Shown here in pieces: positions 15,426 to 25,734 of a DNA stretch of 44,643 nucleotides. The position numbers and the translations under genes are program-made. The DNA is taken from NCBI GenBank assembly GCA_048173955.1, contig DBEYOB010000167.1, positions 1 through 44,643 of the forward strand. Reading direction: 5' to 3'. Position 1 is the stretch's first letter. Every line of letters starts with the position of its first letter. Source of the stretch: CAZUFB01 sp048173955. GTDB lineage: Bacteria > Actinomycetota > Coriobacteriia > Coriobacteriales > UMGS124. Below the pieces are notes generated by a model. It searched no databases and had not been told where the DNA came from. It worked only from the letters and a program-made list of their open reading frames with translations.

Positions 15426-15974
15426 TTGAGGCATCACAACGCAAACAGCGGGAACGGCAACCCAAGCCTCGACGAAGCGACCGCGCGGCGCATCGTCGAG
15501 GAATGCTACGACCGGGTACTCGCGTACTGCCGCCGGCACGCGCCCGACGGCACGGACCCACACGACGTGACCCAGGAGGCGTTTTTGCGCCTGGCGCGCC
15601 TGGGCAGCGAAACGGAGCTCGACAATCCGCTCTCGTACCTGATCTCCGTCGCGCGCAACCTTTGCATCGACGCTTATCGGAAACAGCGCGTGCAGACGGT
15701 GCCGCTCGACACCTATGCCGACGCGCCCGAGATGGCCGACCCGCACGACGCCCTCGGCGACATCGAGCTGGCTTGTGCGCTCGAGAGACTCGACCCCGAC
15801 CTGCGCGAAGTGCTCGAGCTGCGTTACGACCAGGGGCTCACGGTGACCGAAGCCGCACGCGTGCTCGGCATCAGCCGCTTTGCGGCGACGCGACGCCTCA
15901 AGCGAGCCCTCGCCGCCCTCGAGCAGCTGCTCTCACCGCATGCGGAAGGAGACGCATATGAAAACGCACGGTAG
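15426..15974 (+). CDS. Sigma-70 family (ECF-like) RNA polymerase sigma factor
   Basis: A 182-residue sigma factor. Region 2 spans about 20-90 (DPHDVTQEAFLRL, then NPLSYLISVARNLCIDAYRK) and region 4 about 125-172 (DLREVLELRYDQGLTVTEAARVLGISRFAATRRLKRAL). The TTG start is supported by AGGAGGTGA seven bases upstream. Its 3' end overlaps the next gene by 17 bp, so the two are translationally coupled, as sigma/anti-sigma pairs often are. It probably controls this operon and perhaps others. Confidence 0.9.
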   Translation: MRHHNANSGNGNPSLDEATARRIVEECYDRVLAYCRRHAPDGTDPHDVTQEAFLRLARLGSETELDNPLSYLISVARNLCIDAYRKQRVQTVPLDTYADAPEMADPHDALGDIELACALERLDPDLREVLELRYDQGLTVTEAARVLGISRFAATRRLKRALAALEQLLSPHAEGDAYENAR

Positions 15975-16821
15975 CATCCCGAGCATACGGCCCACCCCGA
16001 CCCGGCGGACCGGCGTGGGAAGATCCGACCTCGAGCGGCGCCTCGTCGCGCATTACGACGATGCCCGGGAGGGCCTTTGCGCTCGGTCGGGCAACGAGGC
16101 GCGCGACCGAGCCGCCCTCGCCAGCGCAATGGCCGCGGCGCGTCGCGGCATCCCGGACGCATGCCCGGCACGCGTCCCCTCGTTCGCCCGGTTTGTGGCC
16201 GCTCAGGCCCGCTTCATCGGCCCCGGGACGTGGCTTGCCCACGTGGCCCTCGTCCTCCTCGCCGTCGCACTGTGCACCATGGCCCCCAACGGGGAAGCGA
16301 CGTCGTTTGCCATCGCGGCCGTGGGGGCCGCCACCATGCTCGTGGAGGTGCCGCCGCTGCTCGCAAGCAAGACATACGGCGTCTCCGAACTCGAATACGC
16401 CTGCGTTTTCGACCACCGGAGCGCCTTGACTGCCCGCATGGTCGCACTCGGCTGCTCGGCGGCCCTTCTCGTCACCGCGCTCGCCGGGGCGATGCCGGCG
16501 CTCACCGGGACGACCGCCGTCGCCGTGCTCGTGCATGTCTGCCCGCCCTACTTCCTGTCCTGCATCGGATGCCTCGAGATTGCCCGGCGCGTCTCCGCGG
16601 CAAACGCGACGGGCGCATCGGCGGCCTGGTGCTTTGCCGTTGCAGGCGTGACGCTGGCGCTCTGGCTGGCCGCTCCGCAGCTCTACGCCGCGACGGCCAC
16701 GGGGGCCTGGGGCCTGGCGGGCGCCGCCGCCCTGATCGGCGTCCTGCACGAGACTCGCCTCCTGCTCAGGCAGGCCGGGCAGGGGCTCGACGCCGTCACA
16801 CCGCGGGCCGCGACCGCATAG
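15958..16821 (+). CDS. Six-TM membrane protein, possible anti-sigma factor
   Basis: A 287-residue protein with an Arg-rich cytoplasmic N-terminus (about 1-90) and six hydrophobic segments (about 95-270). The ATG at 15958 has GAAGGAG six bases upstream and lies inside the sigma gene. Position and topology suggest it holds the sigma factor at the membrane, but no zinc-type anti-sigma motif (HxxxCxxC) is visible. It could instead be a third component of the ABC exporter. No catalytic motif recognised. Confidence 0.65.
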   Translation: MKTHGSIPSIRPTPTRRTGVGRSDLERRLVAHYDDAREGLCARSGNEARDRAALASAMAAARRGIPDACPARVPSFARFVAAQARFIGPGTWLAHVALVLLAVALCTMAPNGEATSFAIAAVGAATMLVEVPPLLASKTYGVSELEYACVFDHRSALTARMVALGCSAALLVTALAGAMPALTGTTAVAVLVHVCPPYFLSCIGCLEIARRVSAANATGASAAWCFAVAGVTLALWLAAPQLYAATATGAWGLAGAAALIGVLHETRLLLRQAGQGLDAVTPRAATA

Positions 16822-16927
16822 GCACCGCGCAGGCACACAGGCGAGCGAGTTTCCGCCGCAGAGATGCACGACCGCACGGGACAAAGCATCGCCAGAAGAC
16901 AAAGCCGCACCAATCAAGGAGAACCCC

Positions 16928-17920
16928 ATGGAACTCGCACTCGACAGGCTGACCAAGCAGTTCGGCGCGCGCATCGCCGTCGACCGCGTGTCGGCCGTCC
17001 TCTCGCCCGGCGTCTACGGGCTGCTCGGGGCCAACGGCTCGGGCAAGACCACGCTCATGCGCATGATATGCGGGGTGCTGCGCCCCACCTCGGGCCAGAT
17101 CCTGCTCGACGGCCGGGACGCGGAGGAGCTCGGCGGCGCCTACCGGGCGCACCTCGGCTACCTCCCGCAGGACTTTGGGCACTACCCCGACTTCACCGTG
17201 CTCGACTTCATGCTCTACATGGCCGCACTCAAGGGGCTTTCCCGCCGCGAGGCGCGCGGGCACTGCGCAGGGCTCCTCGCCACCGTGGGGCTCGACGGCC
17301 GCGAGCGCACCAAGGTCAAGACGCTCTCGGGAGGCATGAAACAGCGGCTCGGCATCGCGCAGGCGGCCATCGGCTCGCCCTCGATCCTGGTGCTCGACGA
17401 GCCGACGGCCGGGCTCGACCCCAAGGAGCGCGTGCGCTTCCGCAACCTCATCGCCTCCATGGCGCAGGACAGGATCGTACTGCTCTCGACCCATATCGTC
17501 TCGGACGTCGAGTACATCGCCGACCGCATCCTCGTGATGCGCTCGGGCGCGTTCGTGCTTCAGGGAACGCCCGATTCGGTGGTGGCCCAGGCGGCGGGCA
17601 AGGTGTGGGAGTGCCACGTCGAGGCGCGCGAGGCCGACGCCCTGGCGCAGCGGACGTGCGTGGCCAACGTGCACTACGCCCCCGACGGGCACGCCGTGGT
17701 GCGCAGCGTGGGCGACGAGCCACCCGTCGCAGGCGCCGTGCCGCTCGAGCCCACGCTCGAGGACCTCTACCTGTACATCTTCCGCGACCAGGAGCCGGCG
17801 GGCGCGCTTTCGGGTTCGGCACACCCGGCGGCGGGCGCAGGCGCGCAGCCCGGCCCGTCCGGCTCGCACGAGACCACCGGCCGCACCCCCACCCGCAAAC
17901 CGCGCTTTCCCAGGAGGTAG
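16928..17920 (+). CDS. ABC transporter ATP-binding protein
   Basis: A 330-residue ATPase of an ABC-2 type exporter. Walker A GANGSGKTT (34-42), Q-loop Q81, signature LSGGMKQR (133-140), Walker B ILVLDEPT (153-160) and the H-loop STHIVSD are all intact. The C-terminal about 100 residues are a variable extension ending in a Pro/Arg-rich tail. The closest families drug- or peptide-export ATPases. It is followed after 2 bp by the permease gene. Confidence 0.92.
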   Translation: MELALDRLTKQFGARIAVDRVSAVLSPGVYGLLGANGSGKTTLMRMICGVLRPTSGQILLDGRDAEELGGAYRAHLGYLPQDFGHYPDFTVLDFMLYMAALKGLSRREARGHCAGLLATVGLDGRERTKVKTLSGGMKQRLGIAQAAIGSPSILVLDEPTAGLDPKERVRFRNLIASMAQDRIVLLSTHIVSDVEYIADRILVMRSGAFVLQGTPDSVVAQAAGKVWECHVEAREADALAQRTCVANVHYAPDGHAVVRSVGDEPPVAGAVPLEPTLEDLYLYIFRDQEPAGALSGSAHPAAGAGAQPGPSGSHETTGRTPTRKPRFPRR

Positions 17921-17922
17921 CC

Positions 17923-19494
17923 ATGCTCGACCTCATCGCCTTCGAACTCAAGAAGATCGTCATGCGCCGCACAAGCGCCGTGGCCGTGGTGGGCGTCGCC
18001 GTGCTGATGTGCGCCATCATGCTCCTCAACGTGACCGGATCGAAGACGCAGACGATGGACGGCACCGTCTATGCCGGCCTCGACAATATAGCGTATGGGC
18101 GGGCGAACGAGGAGTCGCACGCCGGCGCGCTCACGGCCGAGCGCATCGCCGCGGACATCGAGGCCTACCGCGACGCGGCATTTGCGCAGATCGACCCGGC
18201 ACGTGTCGCCGCGATGGCGTCCGAGGACCTGAACGCGCTGCTCAACGCGACCTACGACCCCGCCACGGTTGACATGCTCTTCGACGACTACTACGAGACG
18301 CTGTTCTCGCCGTGGGCCAAGCAGGGCGAATCCGCGGTGCAGACCGCAGCGCGCGTGACGCCCGACATGGCCGGCGCGTTTTACGAGCTCAACGCCCAAA
18401 ACCTCGCGGACATGCTCGCCGAGGGCGACTCCACCTGGACGTTCTCCGAAGCCGAGCAGGCGTTTTGGCTCGACCGGATGGCCGGCGTGGAGCAACCGCT
18501 CGTGTGGGGCTGGACGGGAGGATGGCAGAACATCCTGTCGTGCCTGGCGTTCTTCTCGCTCGTCATCGCCGCGGTGTGCGTGGCCGTGACGCCGCTGTTC
18601 TCGGGCGAGTACCAAGACCGCACCGACGCCCTCGTGCTCGCCACGCGCCATGGGCGCTCGCGGCTCGTGGCCGCCAAGCTCGTCGCGGGGTTCGCGTTCG
18701 CGACCGGCTACTTTGCACTTTGCGCCGCGGTCGTCGTGGGAGCGTCGCTCGCGTTCTTTGGGGCCGACGGGGCCGAGCTCGCCCTGCAGGTCGTGGCGTT
18801 GCGCTGCCCCTACGCCATCACCATGGGGCAGGCGGCGCTGATCGGCGTCGGGCTCGCCTACCTCATCACCCTCGGGTTCGCGGCACTCACCATGGCGCTC
18901 TCGGCGAAGCTGCGCTCGCAGCTGGCGATCTTCACGATCGTCGCGGTGCTGCTGTTCGCCACGGCGGTCATTGGAGGCTTCGGCAACGGGATCGTCATCC
19001 ACATCCGCAACCTGTTTCCCCTCAACGCGCTCAACGTGGGGACGCTGTTCTGGTCGTACATGAGCTACCCGATCGGGCCGGTGGTGCTCGACCTGCGCGC
19101 GATGGTCGCGATCGTGTACGCGGTGCTGGCCGTTGCCTGCACGACGCTTGCGGCGCTCGGGTTCAGAAGGCACCAGGTGGTGGCGTTGCGGGCGCGGGGG
19201 GGGGGCGGGCGGTCGGGCGGGCGGGCGGACGGACGGCGCGCTGGACGGGGTCGAACAGGGCAGGTCGAACAGGGCAGGTCAAACAGGGCAGGTCAAACAG
19301 GTTGCAATCAGCCTTCGAAGTGCTCCAGCCAGGCAACAAGAATCTGTTCCCTATTGGCGACAAGGTACGCTTCGATTTTCCGAAGGTCTTTCACGGGAAT
19401 CCCAGACTTGTTGTGGTCGAGAAGCACCCCGCCCGGATTGACCCAAAACTTCGTGGCGTTCTCTTGCGGCCTTCCTTTGCACACATGGACATGA
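17923..19494 (+). CDS. ABC-2 type permease with an aberrant open 3' end
   Basis: Membrane partner of the preceding ATPase. The ATG at 17923 has AGGAGG four bases upstream. One TM near the N-terminus is followed by a large extracytoplasmic loop (about 45-195) and five or six TMs to about residue 420, ending GFRRHQVVALRARGG. Beyond this a G10 tract (19196-19205) and four 14-bp repeats lead into Arg/Gly-rich and then antisense-derived residues, up to 523 residues in total. The true C-terminus is probably near the G-tract; the rest looks like loss of the original stop. Confidence 0.8.
   Translation: MLDLIAFELKKIVMRRTSAVAVVGVAVLMCAIMLLNVTGSKTQTMDGTVYAGLDNIAYGRANEESHAGALTAERIAADIEAYRDAAFAQIDPARVAAMASEDLNALLNATYDPATVDMLFDDYYETLFSPWAKQGESAVQTAARVTPDMAGAFYELNAQNLADMLAEGDSTWTFSEAEQAFWLDRMAGVEQPLVWGWTGGWQNILSCLAFFSLVIAAVCVAVTPLFSGEYQDRTDALVLATRHGRSRLVAAKLVAGFAFATGYFALCAAVVVGASLAFFGADGAELALQVVALRCPYAITMGQAALIGVGLAYLITLGFAALTMALSAKLRSQLAIFTIVAVLLFATAVIGGFGNGIVIHIRNLFPLNALNVGTLFWSYMSYPIGPVVLDLRAMVAIVYAVLAVACTTLAALGFRRHQVVALRARGGGGRSGGRADGRRAGRGRTGQVEQGRSNRAGQTGCNQPSKCSSQATRICSLLATRYASIFRRSFTGIPDLLWSRSTPPGLTQNFVAFSCGLPLHTWT
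19196..19205 (+). repeat. G10 homopolymer tract
   Basis: Ten consecutive G residues near the 3' end of the permease frame, followed by further G-rich sequence. Such tracts slip in replication and sequencing, so the reading frame after it is uncertain. Confidence 0.9.
19249..19304 (+). repeat. 14-bp tandem repeat, about four copies
   Basis: Units GGTCGAACAGGGCA (19249 and 19263) and GGTCAAACAGGGCA (19277), plus a fourth diverged copy at 19291. The array sits directly between the permease body and the end of the DUF4160 gene. Confidence 0.9.
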
Positions 19495-19562
19495 GGCTTT
19501 GATTCCTCGTTCGACCAGAAAAAGATCATGTAACCCAAGAAGTCCGCGAGAGCCTTAGGCAA
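19308..19562 (-). CDS. DUF4160 family small protein
   Basis: About 84 residues with the DUF4160 pattern: a hydrophobic strand (GYMIFFWSNEE), a Pro-His-His motif (PHVHVCKG), then a C-terminal helix (VKDLRKIEAYLVANREQILVAWLEHF). The start is set at TTG 19562, inside the upstream stop region, because GGAGG lies eight bases upstream; TTG 19595 is possible. DUF4160 genes often travel with a small partner and have been noted in toxin-antitoxin-like contexts, but no function is proven. It overlaps the permease frame antiparallel. Confidence 0.78.
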   Translation of the reverse strand: MPKALADFLGYMIFFWSNEESKPHVHVCKGRPQENATKFWVNPGGVLLDHNKSGIPVKDLRKIEAYLVANREQILVAWLEHFEG

Positions 19563-19830
19563 TCTTCTCGCCTCCGTCGAAATAGCCGGTGGCAAGCTGC
19601 CAGATAAGCAACTCGTTGCGGCGCAGGTAATCAGTCATCGCCATAAGCTCGTCTTGAGAAAAGCCGTACGTCCTGGTGAACGAACAGGCGGGAATGGTCC
19701 CCTCGGCAAAATCGAAACCGCCGTCGTTCGGTCGCTCGAAATACACACGGATATAGTCGGAGGTGCCTTCGGAATGGATATCGGAAAACGTAAGGACCGT
19801 CTCCTCGATCGTCGAAAAGTAGTGCTTCAT
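19555..19830 (-). CDS. Small partner protein of the DUF4160 gene, unknown function
   Basis: A 91-residue acidic, mixed alpha/beta protein (YIRVYFERPNDGGFDFAEG, then FSQDELMAMTDYLRRNELLIWQLA). The ATG at 19830 is followed by a frame that ends eight bases inside the next gene, so both are coupled. I do not recognise the family; it occupies the place DUF2442 proteins often hold beside DUF4160. It has its own promoter (TTGAAT-16-TATAAT). Confidence 0.65.
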   Translation of the reverse strand: MKHYFSTIEETVLTFSDIHSEGTSDYIRVYFERPNDGGFDFAEGTIPACSFTRTYGFSQDELMAMTDYLRRNELLIWQLATGYFDGGEKIA

Positions 19831-19880
19831 GGGAGCCCCCAGCCCGTCGGCCCAATCGGTTCAAACGCAGGTTGTCCCAG

Positions 19881-19908
19881 ATTATAGGGCCGGCAGCCAG
19901 CGATTCAA
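19881..19908 (-). promoter_or_regulatory. Promoter of the DUF4160 gene pair
   Basis: On the minus strand: TTGAAT (19908-19903), 16-bp spacer, TATAAT (19886-19881), 51 bp before the start codon at 19830. Confidence 0.6.
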
Positions 19909-20008
19909 GCGCAAGCGTCGGAAGAATGCTTTTCGATTCCGTCCGGAATCCATTGCCACTGCCACACCTCGCCCCGCCTTCCCTCCCCGCCCTTCCTTCG
20001 CCCCGATA

Positions 20009-20168
20009 AACAGTTCGGGTAAAGATAACGGCCCCGCCCCCTCCGCCGCAAGGGACCGGCGTGCAAAAAGCCGAGGAGTGCTCGCGCTGACGGAGCGTTA
20101 CCGAAAAAATGACGCACTTTCCCGTGCGATTCCGTGCCTGCCTTTCGCGTAAGTTTTCGAAACCGGCC
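20009..20168 (-). repeat. 160-bp interspersed non-coding element, copy B
   Basis: Second copy of the element at 15134-15293. It has the same boundaries (AACAGTTCGGG ... AACCGGCC), the same length within a base and the same orientation, and it ends 179 bp upstream of a minus-strand gene (19830). The inner half is almost unchanged, including the CGCAC/GTGCG hairpin with a TTTTTT tail on the minus strand. The outer part is more diverged. Confidence 0.75.
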
Positions 20169-20215
20169 AGCGCGCGCCCATCCCACCGCCCGCGCCCGCC
20201 ACCCGCCCACGCACG

Positions 20216-20251
20216 CAAAAGGCGCCTGGCCAGCCCTTGCCGACCAGGCAC
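20216..20251 (-). terminator. carB terminator
   Basis: On the minus strand GTGCCTGG (20251-20244) pairs with CCAGGCGC (20229-20222) and is followed by CTTTTGC. It starts 51 bp after the carB stop. Confidence 0.6.
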
Positions 20252-20301
20252 CCCGCTGTCTCACCCTCTCGCACGCCAGCGCGCCTCGCGCGCTCGCTCG
20301 C

Positions 20302-23541
<3,240 letters not shown>

Positions 23542-23562
23542 GAGCACCTCTTAGCATGACAG

Positions 23563-23587
23563 GCCGGCGGTCGCGTGGACCGCCGGC
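23563..23587 (-). promoter_or_regulatory. Strong hairpin in the carB leader
   Basis: A perfect 10-bp stem GCCGGCGGTC/GACCGCCGGC with a five-base loop lies between the carB promoter and its ribosome site. There is no U-run, so it is not a simple terminator. It may stabilise the mRNA or take part in regulation. Confidence 0.5.
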
Positions 23588-23606
23588 GCGTTACTCCATT
23601 CGGTTT

Positions 23607-23635
23607 ATTGTACGAGAACCGCGATGGGAGGTGAA
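23607..23635 (-). promoter_or_regulatory. carB promoter
   Basis: On the minus strand: TTCACC (23635-23630), 17-bp spacer, TACAAT (23612-23607), 66 bp before the carB ATG. Confidence 0.55.
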
Positions 23636-23679
23636 GGGGTCATGCCGCAAAAGGTCGTCCGGACCGGTGCGCCCAAGCC

Positions 23680-25116
23680 CTACTTCGACGCGAGGAAGGC
23701 GCGGTAGCCGCGGAAGGCCTCGTACACGTCGGCCTTGCTCACGACCTCCCACGGCGCGTGCATCGACAGCACGGGCACGCCGCAGTCCACGACCTGCATG
23801 CCGTAGGTGGCCAGGATGTAGGCGATGGTGCCGCCGCCGCCCGCGTCGACCTTGCCGAGCTCGGCGGTCTGGAAGTGCACCCCGCCGTCGTCCATGATCT
23901 TGCGGATCTGGGCCAGGTACTCGGCGTCGGCGTCGTTGGAGCCGCTCTTGCCGCGGCTGCCGGTGAACTTGTTGAACACGACGCCGTGGCCCAGGTAGCA
24001 GGAGTTCTTCGCCTCGTACACGCTCGCGAAGTTCGGGTCGAACGCGGCCGACACGTCGCTCGACAGCATACGCGAGCGGGCGAGGCACCTGCGCAGCGCG
24101 AGGTCGCCGCCCTCGCCGGCGAGCTCGAGGATCTCGGCCATGGCGTTCTCGAAGAAGTGGCTCGTCATGCCCGTGGCGCCCACGCTGCCGATCTCCTCCT
24201 TGTCGACGAGCAGCGTCACGGCCGTGCGCACCGGCGCCTCGCAGGCGAGCTGCGCCATGAGGCTCGGGTAGGCGCAGACGCGGTCGTCGTGGCCGTAGCC
24301 CATGATGAGGGAGCGGTCGAGACCGCAGTCGCGGGCAGGGCCGGCGGGGACGACCTCAAGCTCGGCGGAGAGGAAGTCCTCCTCCTCGATGCCGTACTTC
24401 TCGGCGAGCAGCTTCAGGACGAGCGCCTTGACCGGCTTCTTCTCCGCGTCCTTGCCGGCGGCGTCGGACTCGCCGGCGACAGGCTCGGCGCCCTCTTCCG
24501 GGTCGACCTCGAGCGGGCGGTTGCCGACGATGACGTCGAGCATCTCGCCCTCGATGACCTCGGACGCCTTCTTGCCCATCTGCTCGCTTCCCAGGTGAGG
24601 CAGCAGATCGGAGATGTAGAGCACCAGGTCGTCGGCCGCCTCGCCGACGGTGACCGTCACCGTGGTGCCGTCAGTCTTGCACACGACGCCGTGGATGGCC
24701 AGCGGCGTGGCGACCCACTGATACTTCTTGACGCCGCCGTAGTAGTGCGTGTCGAGCGTCGCGATCTCGTGCGATTCGTCGAGCGGGTTCTGCTTGACGT
24801 CGAGGCGCGGCGAGTCGATGTGGGCGCCGAGGATGTTGAGGCCCTCCTGCAGCGGCGCGCTGCCAAGCTCGACGAGCATGAGCGTCTTGCCGCGCATCGA
24901 GACGTACACGCGGTCGCCCGACTTGAGCCTGCGGCCCTCGCGCACGCAGTCGTCGAGGTTGGCGTAGCCGGCCTTCTCGGCCAGCTCTACCCCAGCGGAG
25001 CAGCACTCGCGCTCGGTCTTGTTCTCGCTGATGAAGGCGGCGTAGTCGGCGCAGAACGCGTCGAGCTCGGCGAGCTGGTAGCCGTCGTAGGACTTCCAGG
25101 CGTTCGGTCGCTCCAT
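23680..25116 (-). CDS. M18 family aminopeptidase
   Basis: Zinc aminopeptidase of 478 residues that removes N-terminal (typically acidic or hydrophobic) residues from peptides in the cytoplasm. M18 motifs are intact: LGAHIDSPRLD (zinc ligand H99, D101), DKEEIGSVG, and the C-terminal SMHAPWEVVSKAD. An acidic insert near residues 205-225 (GAEPVAGESDAAGKDAEKKP) may be a linker. The start is ATG 25116 with AAGGACGG upstream. Family known as ApeA/Lap4-like; substrate preference cannot be read from sequence. Confidence 0.92.
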   Translation of the reverse strand: MERPNAWKSYDGYQLAELDAFCADYAAFISENKTERECCSAGVELAEKAGYANLDDCVREGRRLKSGDRVYVSMRGKTLMLVELGSAPLQEGLNILGAHIDSPRLDVKQNPLDESHEIATLDTHYYGGVKKYQWVATPLAIHGVVCKTDGTTVTVTVGEAADDLVLYISDLLPHLGSEQMGKKASEVIEGEMLDVIVGNRPLEVDPEEGAEPVAGESDAAGKDAEKKPVKALVLKLLAEKYGIEEEDFLSAELEVVPAGPARDCGLDRSLIMGYGHDDRVCAYPSLMAQLACEAPVRTAVTLLVDKEEIGSVGATGMTSHFFENAMAEILELAGEGGDLALRRCLARSRMLSSDVSAAFDPNFASVYEAKNSCYLGHGVVFNKFTGSRGKSGSNDADAEYLAQIRKIMDDGGVHFQTAELGKVDAGGGGTIAYILATYGMQVVDCGVPVLSMHAPWEVVSKADVYEAFRGYRAFLASK

Positions 25117-25734
25117 GGGCGTCCGTCCTTTCGTGGGTCGTGAGTCGAAACGCGCGCACGGCGGCACAATGGCGCAACGGCACGGTGGCACGGCGGCGCG
25201 CGCGGAACCGGAACCGCCCTATCGTAGCGCTTTGTGCGCGCGAGCGGGCGGCATGCGCGCCGCGGGCCGCGCGTATCTGAAAGTCGCCACATCGGGAGCG
25301 GGCGCGGGCGGGTGGGAGCGCCTTGCTGGCGGGCGGCGGCCCAGCCGGCGGGCGGCCACAGTCAGCGGGCGAAGGTTGTCCGATATATCAAGTATCTAAA
25401 TACAGGCCGATGTGTGCAAGTCGGCTCCGAGTGAATGACATTTTTCCGGCGTTCTGACACGCCCAAACGAGAAGACCAGTTAGAAATTACTGAATCAGAC
25501 AACTAATTTTTCAAATTAGTAGATTAACTTTTCCATCGCCGGCATGTGCGTCTAACCGAAGCCGAACCGACCGTTCACTCGAGGGGCTTTTGCACACATT
25601 CGCCCATTTTCAGGTGCAGCAGCCGTATCGAAGGCGTCGTCGTCCAGAAACAGCGCGATCCGAAGGACAACGGTGTCGGGGGCTGCGCAGTCCGAAGGCG
25701 TCGTCGCCTCCCATTTCCGTCCCCTATTCCTCCC
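25117..25734. other. 618-bp intergenic region with an AT-rich island
   Basis: The left part is GC-rich and featureless. About 25370-25545 is strikingly AT-rich for this genome, with an 8-bp perfect hairpin ACTAATTT-TTC-AAATTAGT (25502-25520). No coding frame with sensible composition was found. It holds the promoter of the aminopeptidase at most. Confidence 0.55.
25502..25520. repeat. 8-bp AT-rich inverted repeat
   Basis: ACTAATTT and AAATTAGT flank a TTC loop. It lies in the AT-rich island and has no clear U-run on either side that would make it a classical terminator. Confidence 0.5.

Larger units (their letters stand above)
19831..20301. other. 471-bp gap downstream of carB
   Basis: Contains, from right to left on the minus strand, the carB terminator (20251-20216), copy B of the 160-bp element (20168-20009), and the promoter of the DUF4160 pair. 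No real gene was seen; frames across the element do not continue outside it. Confidence 0.7.
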
